Below are positions 1 to 26,373 of a stretch of DNA of 64,000 bases, piece after piece. The notes under the pieces were generated by a model. The model was given only the letters and a program-made list of their open reading frames with translations, was not told the DNA's origin and made no database searches. A program made the position numbers and the translations under genes. The first letter of the stretch is position 1, and each line of letters opens with the position of its first letter. This DNA comes from Torymus aiolomorphi (taxonomy: Eukaryota > Arthropoda > Insecta > Hymenoptera > Torymidae), in the NCBI GenBank assembly GCA_036365515.1, contig CM070873.1, positions 86,697,948 through 86,761,947 of the forward strand, read 5' to 3'.

Positions 1-259
1 GGCAAAGCCTTAAGGAACTAAAAAAAAGTAGATATACTTTCGAGGTCCGATCGTCCGATCAGGATAAGCTGACAACAGGCATTGCGGGCAGGCGCGTCGC
101 GCGTCGAGCTCTAATGGTCTAGAATAGAGAGTATAGAGTGCGCGGGACTTGAAAGAAAAGTTACATAGATATAAGTAACCCACACAAGCAAGGCAGTCTG
201 ATAGGTAACCTCACACACTCGTGAGCTTGTGGCCGCATGTTGAGTCCCTTGCCTCGCGT

Positions 260-294
<35 letters not shown>

Positions 295-1249
295 ACATAT
301 CAACTCTGTGCGTCGAGACGATATTACGCTGTACATACCGAGGCAGGCGCTCGGGCTCGCTTGTGTGCGCAAAGGAGGGAGACAGAGATAGAAGGCCCGT
401 TGGGTTGGAGTAGCCTGTCCGAGAGAAAAAGAGAGAGACGACGTCGGTAGTGCGAGCTGGCGCGAGGAGTCACAGTCATAGCTCGAAGAGGAATCGCGTT
501 AGTGACTAAGCGCTCTCGCTGCGGGAGCGAAGGAGCCTCGTGCATCAGCAGCAGCAGAGCAGAAGCCGATAGTGTGGCGTGTCCGCTGCAGCCGAGGCCA
601 AGTGTCACCGCGGTGTATGTGCGCCGCGCTCGTGCAAACGGAACAGGGCCGAAAAGGAGGCAAGCATCAGCAGCAGCAGCAGTCTCAGGAGGAGATAGCA
701 AGATCGGTGATAGCGCGCGCTGCACACGTATATATCCGCGCGCCGCAGGAGTACACTACACCGTCCGCCCGTATAGCTGCGGGACTCGCGTGCGAGCGAG
801 CGAGACGGAAGGCGAGTGGGCTAAAAGGAGAGTACAAAAAGTAGATTGGAAGGAGAGAGACGACGACAGTTGTAGTCGCCGCAACAGCTGGCCGCCCTCA
901 ACGTCGTCGTGAGCCGTGCGCGCAGTGGCAGCACTCGGCAGTCGTCCTCGTCGGCTCATCCTCTCGCAGCGAGAAGGGGCAGAGACACATCGCGCTGCCG
1001 CCTCGCTCTAGGAAGGTAGTCAGAGAGGCGGGCTGCGCGCGTACTTCCCGCATATCCATCCCACGTAGCAATAAGGCGCGACTGACTCTCCTAGCCTCCT
1101 CGTGCTCCGTCTCCATCTCCCTCACGCGCCCGTGCGCCAAGCGAAGCCGAGCGAGAGGCAAATAATAATAAGTACCTACGCTGCCTGCGCGCGAAGCCCA
1201 AGAGCCGACGACGGTGTGCGTGTAAACGAGTAGTAACAGAAGCGGAGAG
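1..1249 (+). promoter_or_regulatory. Rab8 upstream region and 5' UTR
   Basis: No supportable coding region is seen here. From about 480 the sequence is GC- and CpG-rich, with purine-rich and CAG-rich runs, unlike the AT-rich DNA further in; this fits a promoter plus 5' UTR for the Rab8 start at 1250. A (CT)n run lies at about 263-291. The open frames in both directions are arginine/serine/alanine-rich composition artefacts without recognisable domains. The transcription start is not resolvable by eye. Confidence 0.5.
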
Positions 1250-15731
<14,482 letters not shown>

Positions 15732-17083
15732 CCCCTCAACCACCTACTACATGATACTAAGGCCCACTTGTTTACTACTATTGTCTACTTACGTTCTCTT
15801 TGTCGAACGAAATTTCTCTTCAAAGAGCAGACTTGCAATGGGCATCTGCCCTCCAAGGAGTTCTGTGATGTCACTCCTTGATGATGGATGTATCTTGTCA
15901 ATTGGGTGGTGTTTTTATAAATTATACAAATAATCGACACTCTCCTATAGGAAACTTTGGGGGAGGAACTGTACTGACTTCATAGGCTGAACCACTTATA
16001 AATAGTGTTTTCTTTTTTCATCGAATTTGATATAATAAATAAAGCAAGTTTTTTTATTTTAGATACAACAAAACATACAGGAACTTTTAGATTAAAACTT
16101 GGCTGCGTAATTGACAAATCACTACAGTTTGAAAACATGGTTTTAGAGACACGAACAAAAACTTATAAACGTTTTTAATTCTTATACAATTGTTGTAGAA
16201 CTGTGCAAGTCAGGTTGCAGTCATTAGTAAATAAAAAAAAGCTCAATGATGTGATGCAATTTACTAATAAAATATTTTAATTGAGTTGCATTAACATGTT
16301 TTTTAAAAAAGAGCTTTGTTTTCTTTTCTGGCCAATATGTGCACGGATATTCATTCAAACTGTTTCTCCCCTGATTTCCATGTATATGAATGAGGTATAC
16401 AAAGTAAAAATAAGAAAAAGAACTGCGAGCAATAATTAATGCAATGCCTTTAAAAAACTTCATATCTATACCTCATTAGTGTACTGAAATCCAAAGGAGA
16501 GGGTTGTAAACAATAACTAAGTAAGGCCAGGCACCGACCACAATCATTTTTTACATTGTTGTTGATTAATAGCTTTTTCGCGAATTTAACATGATATCTA
16601 AACAATGATGACGAGGTAATTTTAGCACGTTTATTAATTAAAGAAAAAAATATTGCAAAACATGACTGGGTATTTCATGTGATGGATGACGGACAAAAAA
16701 TATCGTATGTTTATTACTTCGTCTTTTGGGAGATGGTGGGGATTTTTTATAGTTTTGCAACATCCGATATGTACAAGATGAGAAGATTTTTATGTTACAC
16801 GAAAGAGTTTATGTTACAAGTGTAAGTCGACTTATGTATGTACAGAGGACCTATATAACAAAAAATTTATATTATCTGCTTGTTGTCACGGCTCGCGTAT
16901 TCTTATCGATTTTGCATTTTAATTATTCAATTTGTTTTGATTCGGATCTGAATATACGAACGACTATTATAATACATTTTATATTAATCCTAAATGTTTT
17001 TTGTATGGGTGTATGTGTTTATTAATGGTATACCTTCCCAATCCTGTTAATTTTTAAATAACATTCTAACAACTATGATTTAT
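15732..17083. other. Rab8 3' UTR and convergent intergenic region
   Basis: Rab8 3' UTR with AATAAA at 16034-16039, then AT-rich DNA up to the stop codon of the convergent coiled-coil gene. No other gene or clear repeat is seen. Confidence 0.6.
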
Positions 17084-20000
17084 TCATTTGGCCAAAAAAG
17101 CTTCTATTTCCTTGTCGGCTTCAATGTCCTTTTCTGTATCTATACACATTTGTTCTAAGACTGCCTGTAAAATTAAAAAGTGTAATTAATTTAATTTTAT
17201 AGGTATTTATAAATTTATATATTTACTAAATCATAAATAACACACAGCAAATAATATGATTTTATTTGTGTCATACGTATTTTGAAAGTCTGATGTTGGA
17301 TACAAATTTTTATTTAGCTAAATTTAAAAAGTTTTAAAAATCTATTTTAATGCTTATAACGATAACAAAAATCGATCCAAACCAACTTCCACATTTATGA
17401 TATGTTCTAATAATCTAAAAGTAGTAATTATAGCATTTTCACACAAAAATTTACAAAAAAAGGATTTTAAATTAAATCTAGCAAATTTAATGATTCCTAA
17501 ACAATGTCAAAATTGCATAAATTTTTACATAGTGCATAATTAAAATTTGAACCTCTGATACATTTTTATTTTTGTATAAAAACGAGGTGTAATTCTAAAT
17601 GAATTATACGCACTCCATTTTTTAAAAAGTAAAAAATTATTGTTATAAATTCATTATTAATAAAACGTATATTTAATTTTTGACACTCCATGCGTAAAGT
17701 ACTACTTTTACGCGCGCTTAAGTTTTCAAGCATGTGCAAAAATAGCACTTTACGCTCGTTGTGTCAAAAAATAATGTTCGATACTCGTGATTAAAATAAT
17801 TCTGATACGAGTGTGATTGTCGCCCTTGCTTTGCTCCGGCGACAAACTAACGCTTGTGCCGGGATCATTTTTATCGCACTAGTATCGAAATAGTACATTT
17901 CGACACGGGTGGGGAAGTCGATTATTTAGCTGGTGTGACTTTTTGCACGAGCCAAGCGAGTGCGAAAAAGTCACACCACCTAAATAATCGACTTACGCAC
18001 TAGTTTCGAACAGTATTTTATACCACGAGCGCCGAAAAATCATATCAAAGTTGTGATTTTGAGGTTAGAGTGGTATAATAGTACATTACGCAACTAGTGC
18101 GTAAAACGAGTCATTTTTGCACGAGCTTCGCTCCGGCGACACACAATACCCGTGCAAAGATTACTGGCTTTCGCACGTGTTGCGTTTACTATTTTTTATA
18201 ACTGAGCGCGTGAAACTCTACGTTAAATGCCTGTTCAGCGTGCGTAAAGTATCCGGATTTCTTTCACGAGTGCGAAAAGTGAGTATTTTACGCACTGAGT
18301 GCGTGAAGAACTCACTTTACGCACTACTTCATGCACTGAGTGCGCAAACACTTTACACACTAGTGAAAAAAGGGGGTACTTTATGCACGCTAAACAGGCA
18401 TCTAAAGTCGAGTTTTACGCACTCAGTTATAAAAAGTACTACTTTAAGAGTTAATTACATAAAAATATGAAGAATCAAAAAAAATAACAGTTATGTAATT
18501 CATGTTTGAATATCATATTATACGATTAATACTTATTTATGTACTATAAGTAATTTTTCGACACTCCCGTGCGCAAAGTTCGATTTCCCGCACGCTCGGC
18601 AAAAATCGTGTGCTCGAAATCGAACTTTCCACACGTCGTATCAAAAAGTTCTGTACGATACATGTGCAGGAAAGAGATTCTCGTCTCGTGTGCCTATCCA
18701 CTCTCGCTTCGCTCGGGTGTAAACGTCACACGAGACGAAAATCTAATTTCCCGCACTAGTGTCGTAATGTACTATTGAAAGTTTATTTACTCAAAAATGT
18801 TAAAAAGTTTTAGTTGTACAGTATTAATAATTACAATTTATATTCCTAGATTTTTATGTCTAAATTTGCATTGGTTTTCAAATACTCATATATACCATAA
18901 TTCACAAAATTTAAATACGATTGTATGTAGAATAAATAAATAACTGTTTAAATTAACTGAATGGGCAATAATAAAATATTACCTTCGCTTTAAATCTTCT
19001 TTTACAAGTGTTAGATGTATGAATTGCTTGAACTTGTGGTAATGGAACATTTGAATGAGTGTTCAAAATTAACTGTTTTTGTAGTTCAGCAATTTCTTGA
19101 TTCTTTTTCGCATAAATAGCATACGTACATAGTCCGACTGTTTGTAAACGTTTGTTTAATTGTGATGTAGATTCAACTGATTTAAGTAACAGCTGGTGTT
19201 CTTTTTCTAATTTTGTTACATTGCTAAAATTGTTTATGAATTTGTAAAAAGTATGTTTATACAACAGAGAAATGTGTGATGATTTATCAACAAGATTTCT
19301 AAAATGTAAGAAAAAACTTTTAAACAAGTGTAAAGAAGCCCCTAAAAATGCAAAGAATAGAATTTTTTCGTATTTATTTTTTTACATTTTCATAGAAGTT
19401 AAACGTTGTCTCGCATTTTCTACTATTTTTCTAGATTTACTACTTTTTATTAGTTTTTATACTTTTTAAAAGTTTAAAAATATCTCTAAATATAAAAAAA
19501 AAATAAATATAAAAAAAAAAGTTAAAAATTTTTATATATTTATACTTTTATTTCATTTATTGACATTTTCTTATATTTTCTTCTTACATTTTAAAACATT
19601 ATTTAGATTTTATATTTTCGCAAATTTCTGGAATTTTTTTTTAATGGTTTATAAACGTAAAAAAAGCTAAGTTGACTGGAGAAAAGTCGTAATAAACTCT
19701 AAAAATTTGGACTTGACATAATAGTACATTGTGCAACTAGGGAGGAAAGTTGACTTTTTCTGAAAAAATCAATTGCTCCCTTGTTACACATAGTACTTTT
19801 TTTAAGTGCAGGAATAGGACCTCTTTTTACATGAAAAGTGAATGGGTATATCGAATCGTCATAACGGGAGACTAAGTTCTCTTCCTCCCGCCATAACCGG
19901 AGGAAAATAGTACATTGTGCAACAAGGGGAGAACATGAGCTATTTCTAACGAGGGTGAGTTGAGTAGTATATTATTACACAACTAGGGAGGTAAAGTGTT

Positions 20001-20959
20001 GGCCAGTTCAGAGCATGCGGAAATTGCCACCTTCACCTTCGGCTCGGGTGGCAAACATGTGCTCTGGGGTGGCCCTCTTTATTCCCGTGTTGCGTATACG
20101 ATTTTTCACCATACCCGGGCTGAAAATACCCCGTTCACGTTTTTGTGCCGGGAGGGAAAGTGGTTTCGGCCAGGGTATGGCGAAAAATAGTATACGAACC
20201 ACGGGAAAAATATTGACCAGCCTACATCTCGTGTTTGCCACCCTCGCCTTCGGCTCGGATGTCAATTTACACGGGTTGTGGACTGCCCAAGGTTTTCCTC
20301 CCTAGATGCGTTATAATGATGCTATATATTAGTGATTTGAAATATTACTTATGAAAAATCATGAATAATTATTCACATAAATAATCAATAAGTTACCTTT
20401 CGAGAGACTTAGTAGTTTGAGAAATCCGTTCTTGCATTTCTAACAGTGAAGCTTCCATCGATTTTTTCATAGATTCATGGGCAGAAATAGTTTCTGTTAA
20501 TTTTTGCATATTTACTTTTAGCGTTACATTCTCTAATTTAGCAGCATGTGCTTGTATAAGTAACGATTCTCTCTCTTTTAAGGCCTCATCACAATTGATT
20601 TGCAATTGAATTTTTTCGTTTGCACTTTTTGCTTTCTCTTTTTCCAACCATTCTATAACTTGATGAGCTGTTTTCAGTTGTATCTTTAAATCATTAATTG
20701 TTCTTTTCCTATCTTCTAAAATTACATCTTTATTGAGCAACTCTTGTTGAAACTCTAGCAATTCTTTCTGTGATTTTTTGAGTGCTTCCTTAGATTTTTC
20801 GTAAAATAAGTATTGAGACGTTATTTATTCACTATGACAGTGGCGGAAAAAAAAAAAAAATTAACTTACTGATTTCCATTGTAAATCGTTTATTTTTTCC
20901 TGTAATTGGAGTTCTAAATTAAAAATATCGGGACTACTAGTATCAGTACTTTGCGACAT
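17084..20959 (-). CDS. Coiled-coil protein, not identified (4 exons)
   Basis: I do not recognise the family. Minus-strand exons are 20870-20959, 20397-20788, 18983-19298 and 17084-17164, totalling 879 nt and 292 aa. The start MSQSTDTSSPDIFN is followed by nearly continuous heptad-like sequence: residues about 15-170 (LQEKINDLQWKS, then KKSQKELLEFQQELL through MQERISQTTKSLER) and about 195-260 (NVTKLEKEHQLLLKSVE, KKNQEIAELQKQL). The C-terminus is acidic (DTEKDIEADKEIEAFLAK). There are no membrane segments or catalytic motifs. Donors are good (GTAAGT at exon 1), but the exon 2 acceptor TCTAAG is weak and is the least certain border. All phases close. The two large introns hold palindromic repeats. 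A cytoskeletal or centrosomal scaffold is possible but unproven. It lies 469 bp downstream of CLP1 on the same strand. Confidence 0.8.
17700..18778. repeat. Cluster of TAGTAC-ended palindromes in intron 3 of the coiled-coil gene
   Basis: At least three adjacent palindromes lie here: about 17891-18016, 18079-18191 and 18544-18775. Each has an end resembling TAGTACATTNCGNNAC, arms that pair with themselves but not with the other copies, and a centre such as GAGCTTCGCTCCGGCG, GAGCCAAGCGAGTGCG or CTCGCTTCGCTCGGG. Between them, 18230-18430 holds further GTGCGTAAAG inverted units. Nothing is coding. Confidence 0.65.
19722..20323. repeat. TAGTAC-ended palindromes in intron 2 of the coiled-coil gene
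   Basis: A short copy at 19722-19797 starts TAGTACATTGTGCAACTAGG. A half-copy begins at 19908. A larger copy at about 19964-20323 has arms starting TAGTATATTATTACACAACT and CTAGGGAGG, and a centre with CTTCGGCTCGG. These belong to the same family as those at 4839, 17.9-18.8 kb and 62.5 kb. The 64-96 codon frames over this region are palindrome translations. Confidence 0.6.
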
Positions 20960-21428
20960 GTTTATAAAATTGTTTATAAATGTTTATTATTTTCTAACCT
21001 TATATTTATTTGAAAAAACATTTTCGAATTAGCCGTTACCATTCGAATCGACAAATTTGCCGTTAGACAATGTGTCAGATATACGTAAATCAGAATAAGG
21101 TATACGAGCAATAGATTCGGTCGTAAAACACCGAAAGTAATTTGGAAATCTATCATTTCGGAAAAATAATTGTTTATAATCTTAAATATTTGTTTATTAT
21201 TATGAATATATAATTTGGAATTAAATGGTAATCATTAATACATCAAATATCGTTACATTTATTAATGCAGTTCTTATAATTTATCATAAACTAATTATTA
21301 TTGTTATTGGTTATTGGTAAAAAATAGAATTGAATAAACAATTGGGTATAGACAAAAAATTAATTTTCTTAACAATAAATATTATTTATTTATAAAAATA
21401 TAAATTTATATACACTTAATTTTTGCTT
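20960..21428. other. Spacer between CLP1 and the coiled-coil gene
   Basis: AT-rich 469-bp spacer that must hold the CLP1 3' UTR and the promoter of the coiled-coil gene. No distinct motif beyond TTTATT clusters near 21385, which read AATAAA on the minus strand. Confidence 0.5.
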
Positions 21429-23014
21429 TTAATGTGTATCCATAAATTGAATTTCACTTAGTAGTAAAATATGATTTGGTAATGGCCTTGGTTGTGGACT
21501 GAGTATTGTGAATGTTTGTCGTTCAACATCCACATTAGTACTGCAAAAATAAAAAAAAAATTAAATATAAATTAAAATTTGTCAAAATAAGGTATAATTT
21601 TTTTAAAATAAAATTTTATAAAATTTCTGAAAACTAAATTGAAAATCAGTTTATATTATTACTATTTTACATTTTGATCATAGCAGTGCCAATGTTTTGT
21701 ATAAAATCTATTTCTTATAATGTTTTTGAATAAAGTAATTACAAACACTTACACACAAACAAATCCTGCAACATTTGTTTGTACAACATCATCTTCTGGG
21801 GAATCAGCAAATGACACTGAAAGTAAATGATGTAATAAATTTGGACCTGGAGTAACTGCAACTAATTTTGTCAAGTTATCTTCTGCTTTCATCCCCAATG
21901 GCATACAAGCTGTTGGTAGTATAGGTGCTCCTATTTTAAATAATTTAGCTTCACTCCATTTTACTTCAAAACTATGTGGGTATAACGGAGTTCTTGAACC
22001 ATAAAAATATTCTCTGACAGATTGATCACGAGCTTCATTTCTTTGAGTTTGAGTTCGTTCAACAACACCTCCACTTTTTGGTAAAAATATTACTTTTACA
22101 AAATCAGGCATATCTCTAACTAAATCATTATATAGCCTTTCTTGATCAAGTACTAAAATTGTATCAACTTCAAATGCTTGAGCAGCATGAGTTAACATTT
22201 TATAACCTCCACCTTTTATCCATCCACATGTATTTATAACAATACCTGAAACTTTTGCTTTTTTATTAGCTTGTAGTCTATCTGAACAGACTTCGGCTAG
22301 TCGGGTCACTAAAAGGTTATATAGTACTGAGTTTGAATTAGGATTTTTGTAACCAAAGTGAAATACTAAGGGTGCTTGTTGACTAAAACCATCAACGACA
22401 TTTGATGGCCTTTCCACAAGTAGAGCTCCAACTGTTCCTGGAATTGCAATGTGACCTTGTCCTACATCTAAATCAACATAAATAGGACGTCTACCCATTC
22501 TGACAGCATAGTTGAGTAAAAGTCTACACAACGTTGATTTCCCAACATCACCTGGTCCAACAACCATAACAATAGGACCTCTTGAATCATCTTTTTCTGC
22601 TACATCTCTCATTCGTTCCATAGCAGCATGACAATTTAAATATATGCTCATTGGTGTTTCTTTAGCTATATAATTAACATCAGTTTTCCCAATGAGTTCT
22701 ACCATGCATCCCTGCCAAGTGAATACTGCAACTTTTGCTCCGCAAGTAAATTCATACTTTTTCGTTTTTACTAATTCTGTTCCAAATACTTCTGCTAAAC
22801 CACTTTTTAACTGTAAATAAAATATGCTTATTACAATATGAGAAAGATACAATAAGAAAATGAAGACTTTTTATTTTATAACAATAGATTAAAGATATTA
22901 ATAAAATAAACGTACCTCTAAAGTAACTTTTTCATTTTTAGTTTCTACTTCAAAGCGTAATTCACAATCAGGATCTAGTTTAAATTCTTGAACTGGTGTT
23001 TTCTCTTCTGTCAT
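21429..23014 (-). CDS. Clp1: CLP1 polynucleotide 5'-hydroxyl kinase (3 exons)
   Basis: RNA 5'-OH kinase of the mRNA cleavage complex CF IIm and of the tRNA splicing endonuclease complex, nuclear. Minus-strand exons are 22916-23014, 21753-22810 and 21429-21540, joined length 1269 nt, 422 aa (the human protein is about 425). The N-terminal domain ([11 protein letters not shown]) is followed by the P-loop GPGDVGKST at residues 118-126, where many animals have GPTDVGKST. Then come the Walker-B-like YVDLDVGQG and the lid region with [11 protein letters not shown], and the C-terminal domain ends in [10 protein letters not shown] and FMDTH. The split valine codon at the last junction confirms the small third exon. 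Its 5' side is divergent to IDI. Confidence 0.97.
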
Positions 23015-23145
23015 TTTGGGGCGTTATCAATACATAAAATATTCTTTATAAATAATTATTTTAAATCCAAAGATTGTTGCTGTTTACTGTTTAGATGACG
23101 CGTTCACGCCGCACGCCGCACCAGCGTCATCAGAGAATATAAAAT

Positions 23146-23290
23146 TCGCGATCGCACGTTAGTGCGCCATCTGTAAATACCGTGTGGTTGGGCCCATAAG
23201 AACTATTCGTATTCCCTCTCGCTCAGTTCTTAAAGCCACCGCACGGTATTTTACAGATGGTGTGCTAAAATGTGCGATCGCGAATATATT
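23146..23290. mobile_element. Foldback MITE in the CLP1 upstream region
   Basis: ATTCGCGATCGCACGTTAGT on the left pairs with its reverse complement ending ATGTGCGATCGCGAAT on the right, and CCATCTGTAAATACCGTG pairs with CACGGTATTTTACAGATGG further in. About 145 bp, non-coding, only 130 bp upstream of the CLP1 start, so it may overlap the promoter. Confidence 0.65.
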
Positions 23291-23297
23291 ATCCATA

Positions 23298-25806
23298 GGG
23301 GAGGGCGGGGCACGTGTGACACCCTAACTTTGATTAAAAATAACAACTAAACCGTGTATTATTTCAAAATGTACAAAAACTGAATAATTAGATCAGAAAA
23401 AAATAAAATAAAATAAACTATTAACTTTTTTTTCATTTTCTTTTAATTATTGATAAAATACAGAAAAGAAATTCTGAAAAAAATGCTCTAGGTGCCCCAC
23501 CGGCGGGTGGATTGTGGCACCCGACGGGGCACGCATGGCACAATCAAATTTAATATTTTACTATAGGTATTTTTCAATTCTTTTTTCCAATAATTAATTC
23601 TTTAATAATTATGCCATAATAAAATTTTCAAAAATCAAATAATTAATCAGTCAATTGAAAATTTTAAATTTTATTTTTATTAAGGAACATAACAATTTTT
23701 ATTTTAAAATAGATTATTACATTTTAATAAATGATTATATATTATAAATTCCTTCTTATAAAATATGATCAGAACATAATACTTTTGTTTGATTAACAAA
23801 TTATCATTATTATTACAATAAGTTTAAATTTAAAGATTTCGCATCATTTTCATCTATGTAGCATATTTGAACTACCTGGCCATTGAAAAAGGCAGTTTGA
23901 GTATCTACAATTGATTCTTCAGGGATTACTTCTCTAAAGTAATTTTCATTATTTACGGAAGCTGAATTATTATTAACAATGGATAAATCAAGCTGATTTG
24001 TGTTTAAGTCTTCAAGTGGCTTTTTTCTACTCTAAATATAACTTAATACGCAGTCGAAATAATCGTTATTTACTTATTACTGTAATAATTGAAACTAAAA
24101 ACTAGTTAAAACTAAATTATTGCACTGCGTAGTTGTTAACCCATCTTGCTCCGTTTTTGGTTTGTAGTGTTATGAACTACGTTCGCGTGAACGAGTAACA
24201 GAATATTTAGGATCAGTCTACAATGATAATTTCGAATTTAAAAAATTGATTTCAAAATAAATATTAAATAAATCAACCAATTAAATAGCAAACGTATTGA
24301 AACGTATTCCCATAAAATAAAAATCTGTTGGAGATTTTAACAATAAAATCATTAATTTGTTTCAGATAAATTACATCAACCGTTCCGTAAATAAATAATA
24401 AATAAATAATAAACGAATTTACGATAACGCGAATAGAAATAAATGACTGACGATAAATACGAATTCCGTACGTAATTAAATAAATAATAGACAGGTGATC
24501 AACAATTTGATAATTAATAGCTTGCGATTCAAATGAACTAATAACAATTAATTAATAACAATATAGGCATTAATAATAATAATTAGGAGTCTATTAATAT
24601 TAAGATTAAATAAATTATAACAGGATAAAACTCGCTCAGGGAAACGCTCATTCCTTTTCTAAATATATAATTCCTAGAGTTGTTTACTCCGCATTATTCC
24701 TGGAAATATTTACTCCATATTTTCCAAGAGTTGTTTGCCCCCCCCCCCCTCTTCCTGTTTCCCTTCTATTTTTAGAGTCATCAAGGTCAACAGAGGGAGC
24801 CAGATAAATCCAGTTATAACTGACCTAGCTACCCCCACTCTCGAGGACGATCCAGAATAGACTAGAATTATCCAGCGAGGCCACTCCTACTCTCAAGGAC
24901 AAAACCAGATTAAACTAGAATTCCCCAGCGAAGCCACTCCCAATTGAGGAAGGGAAATAGTTCTGATTGGTTCCACTCCCACCACCAACCTGGAGTTCCA
25001 CCTGCAATTTAGAATATAAATAGGGCCCCCTCACCGGCCTCCAGTAATCACTCCGAGGTCTCTGTGCAAGTGCCTCAGAGCATAATATTCAAGGTCAATT
25101 TGAATTATATCGAGTCACGTTTAAAAGACTTTATATTTTGTTAAAGTTGCAAAGTATTTTATTAATTGAATAAAACTTCAAAGTTAAAGTTTATTTTTTC
25201 AAGTACGAGTTTTCATTTCAAAGTTCCTGCATTTCCTTGCGCTTCAGCGCTTAATCGGACAACGAACCCACAATTTAATTGGTCAACGAGGCGACCATTG
25301 CAGAAGCGCCCTTCTGCTCCCAGACCCGACTCGGGTCGTAACACTCGTAACTAGGGTTACATCACTTCGCTCGGCGGCCGCCGCGGCGCACTGATACGCC
25401 CGAGTGTGCCACGCATGCCCCGCCAGGGTGTCACGTCATGCCCCATTTTAATACCATTTTCATTTTTTAATTATATTATTTATAAAGATTTTCTGAAAAT
25501 AACAAAAACAGGGCTTGAAAGATAAAAGTTGAAACTATCAAATAGGTTTGGTCTCATTTAGAAAAAAATCATTTTCTCGTTGCTCCAAGCGACTTAAAAA
25601 TGAAATCAACTTTGTTTCTAAGCACCGATTTTCAATATTATTAAATTAAATGTTAAACATTATTTATAATCTCAAAAGTATAGAGGAAAATTCTAAAAGC
25701 ATATCTAATTAGGTTTACGTAAAAATTACATTTTTTGCATTCATTAATATTAAAAATATGAGGGCGCCAATCTTAACTACCTGACACGTTATGCCCCGCC
25801 CTCCCC
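23298..25806. mobile_element. 2.5-kb TIR element with TA target duplication
   Basis: The ends are GGGGAGGGCGGGGCA and TGCCCCGCCCTCCCC, each flanked by TA (23296-23297 and 25807-25808). GTGTGACA and TGACACGT continue the pairing imperfectly. The interior is AT-rich with a GC-rich block at 25340-25450 containing CATGCCCC repeats, and it includes a probable solo LTR. No transposase frame is visible. It occupies nearly all of the CLP1-IDI intergenic space. Confidence 0.6.
24132..25362 (+). repeat. Possible solo LTR
   Basis: The segment runs from TGTTAACCC to GGGTTACA, imperfect short inverted ends of the TG...CA type. Near its 3' part is a promoter-like TATAAATAGGGCC (about 25017) followed by CTCCGAGGTCTCTGTGCAAG, and it contains a C10 tract near 24739. 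No flanking target duplication is visible and no gag/pol is nearby. It could instead be a different kind of insertion. Confidence 0.3.
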
Positions 25807-25808
25807 TA

Positions 25809-26373
25809 GACTTATTCGCCTTGTTAAGACCAGCGTCAGCGCCCCTCGTGGTCAAAATTCGAACTGCTTATTAAAGGATAAACACAGCTGATTAGCATGA
25901 GGCATTAGCATCCGACCTTCTATGCAAAAGATAATATATTCTATATTCTCTGAAATATCGTGTACTTATTTGTTTTTTTATTCAAGTATGCAAGAATGGT
26001 ATCTATATTGTGACGTCAAAGTCAAGGAAAAAGTGCGTTGAGAGAGAGTGAGAAAGAGAGAGAGGGGCGGAGAGGGAAGAGAGGGAGCAAGAGCCAATAG
26101 CCAAACTCTCTCGAGTCTCGCTCGATCGGAGTCGGAGTAGTCATCGCTAAGGTTACTCCAAGAAAAGAAGGCTACTTTTTAAATGCTAATTAAAGGCACA
26201 GAAATATTTCAGCATATCGGGTCATCACTTCTTTGACTTTCAACTCAAGGTAAGTGCGTCAGAAGCTTTTATTTTCAAAATAACATAAACGAATTATATG
26301 GAACTCTTTTGTATTTAGTTACAAGACTGTAACAGTTTAGAAAAGGTGGTTGCAACTTTTAAAATCTCGTAAA
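25809..26373 (+). promoter_or_regulatory. IDI upstream region
   Basis: Between the TIR element and the IDI start. A (GA)n-rich block lies at about 26039-26095, followed by GAGTCTCGCTCGATCGGAG. A good donor at 26249 (AAG|GTAAGTGCG) suggests a non-coding first exon spliced to an acceptor shortly before the ATG. This splicing is inferred only. Confidence 0.4.
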
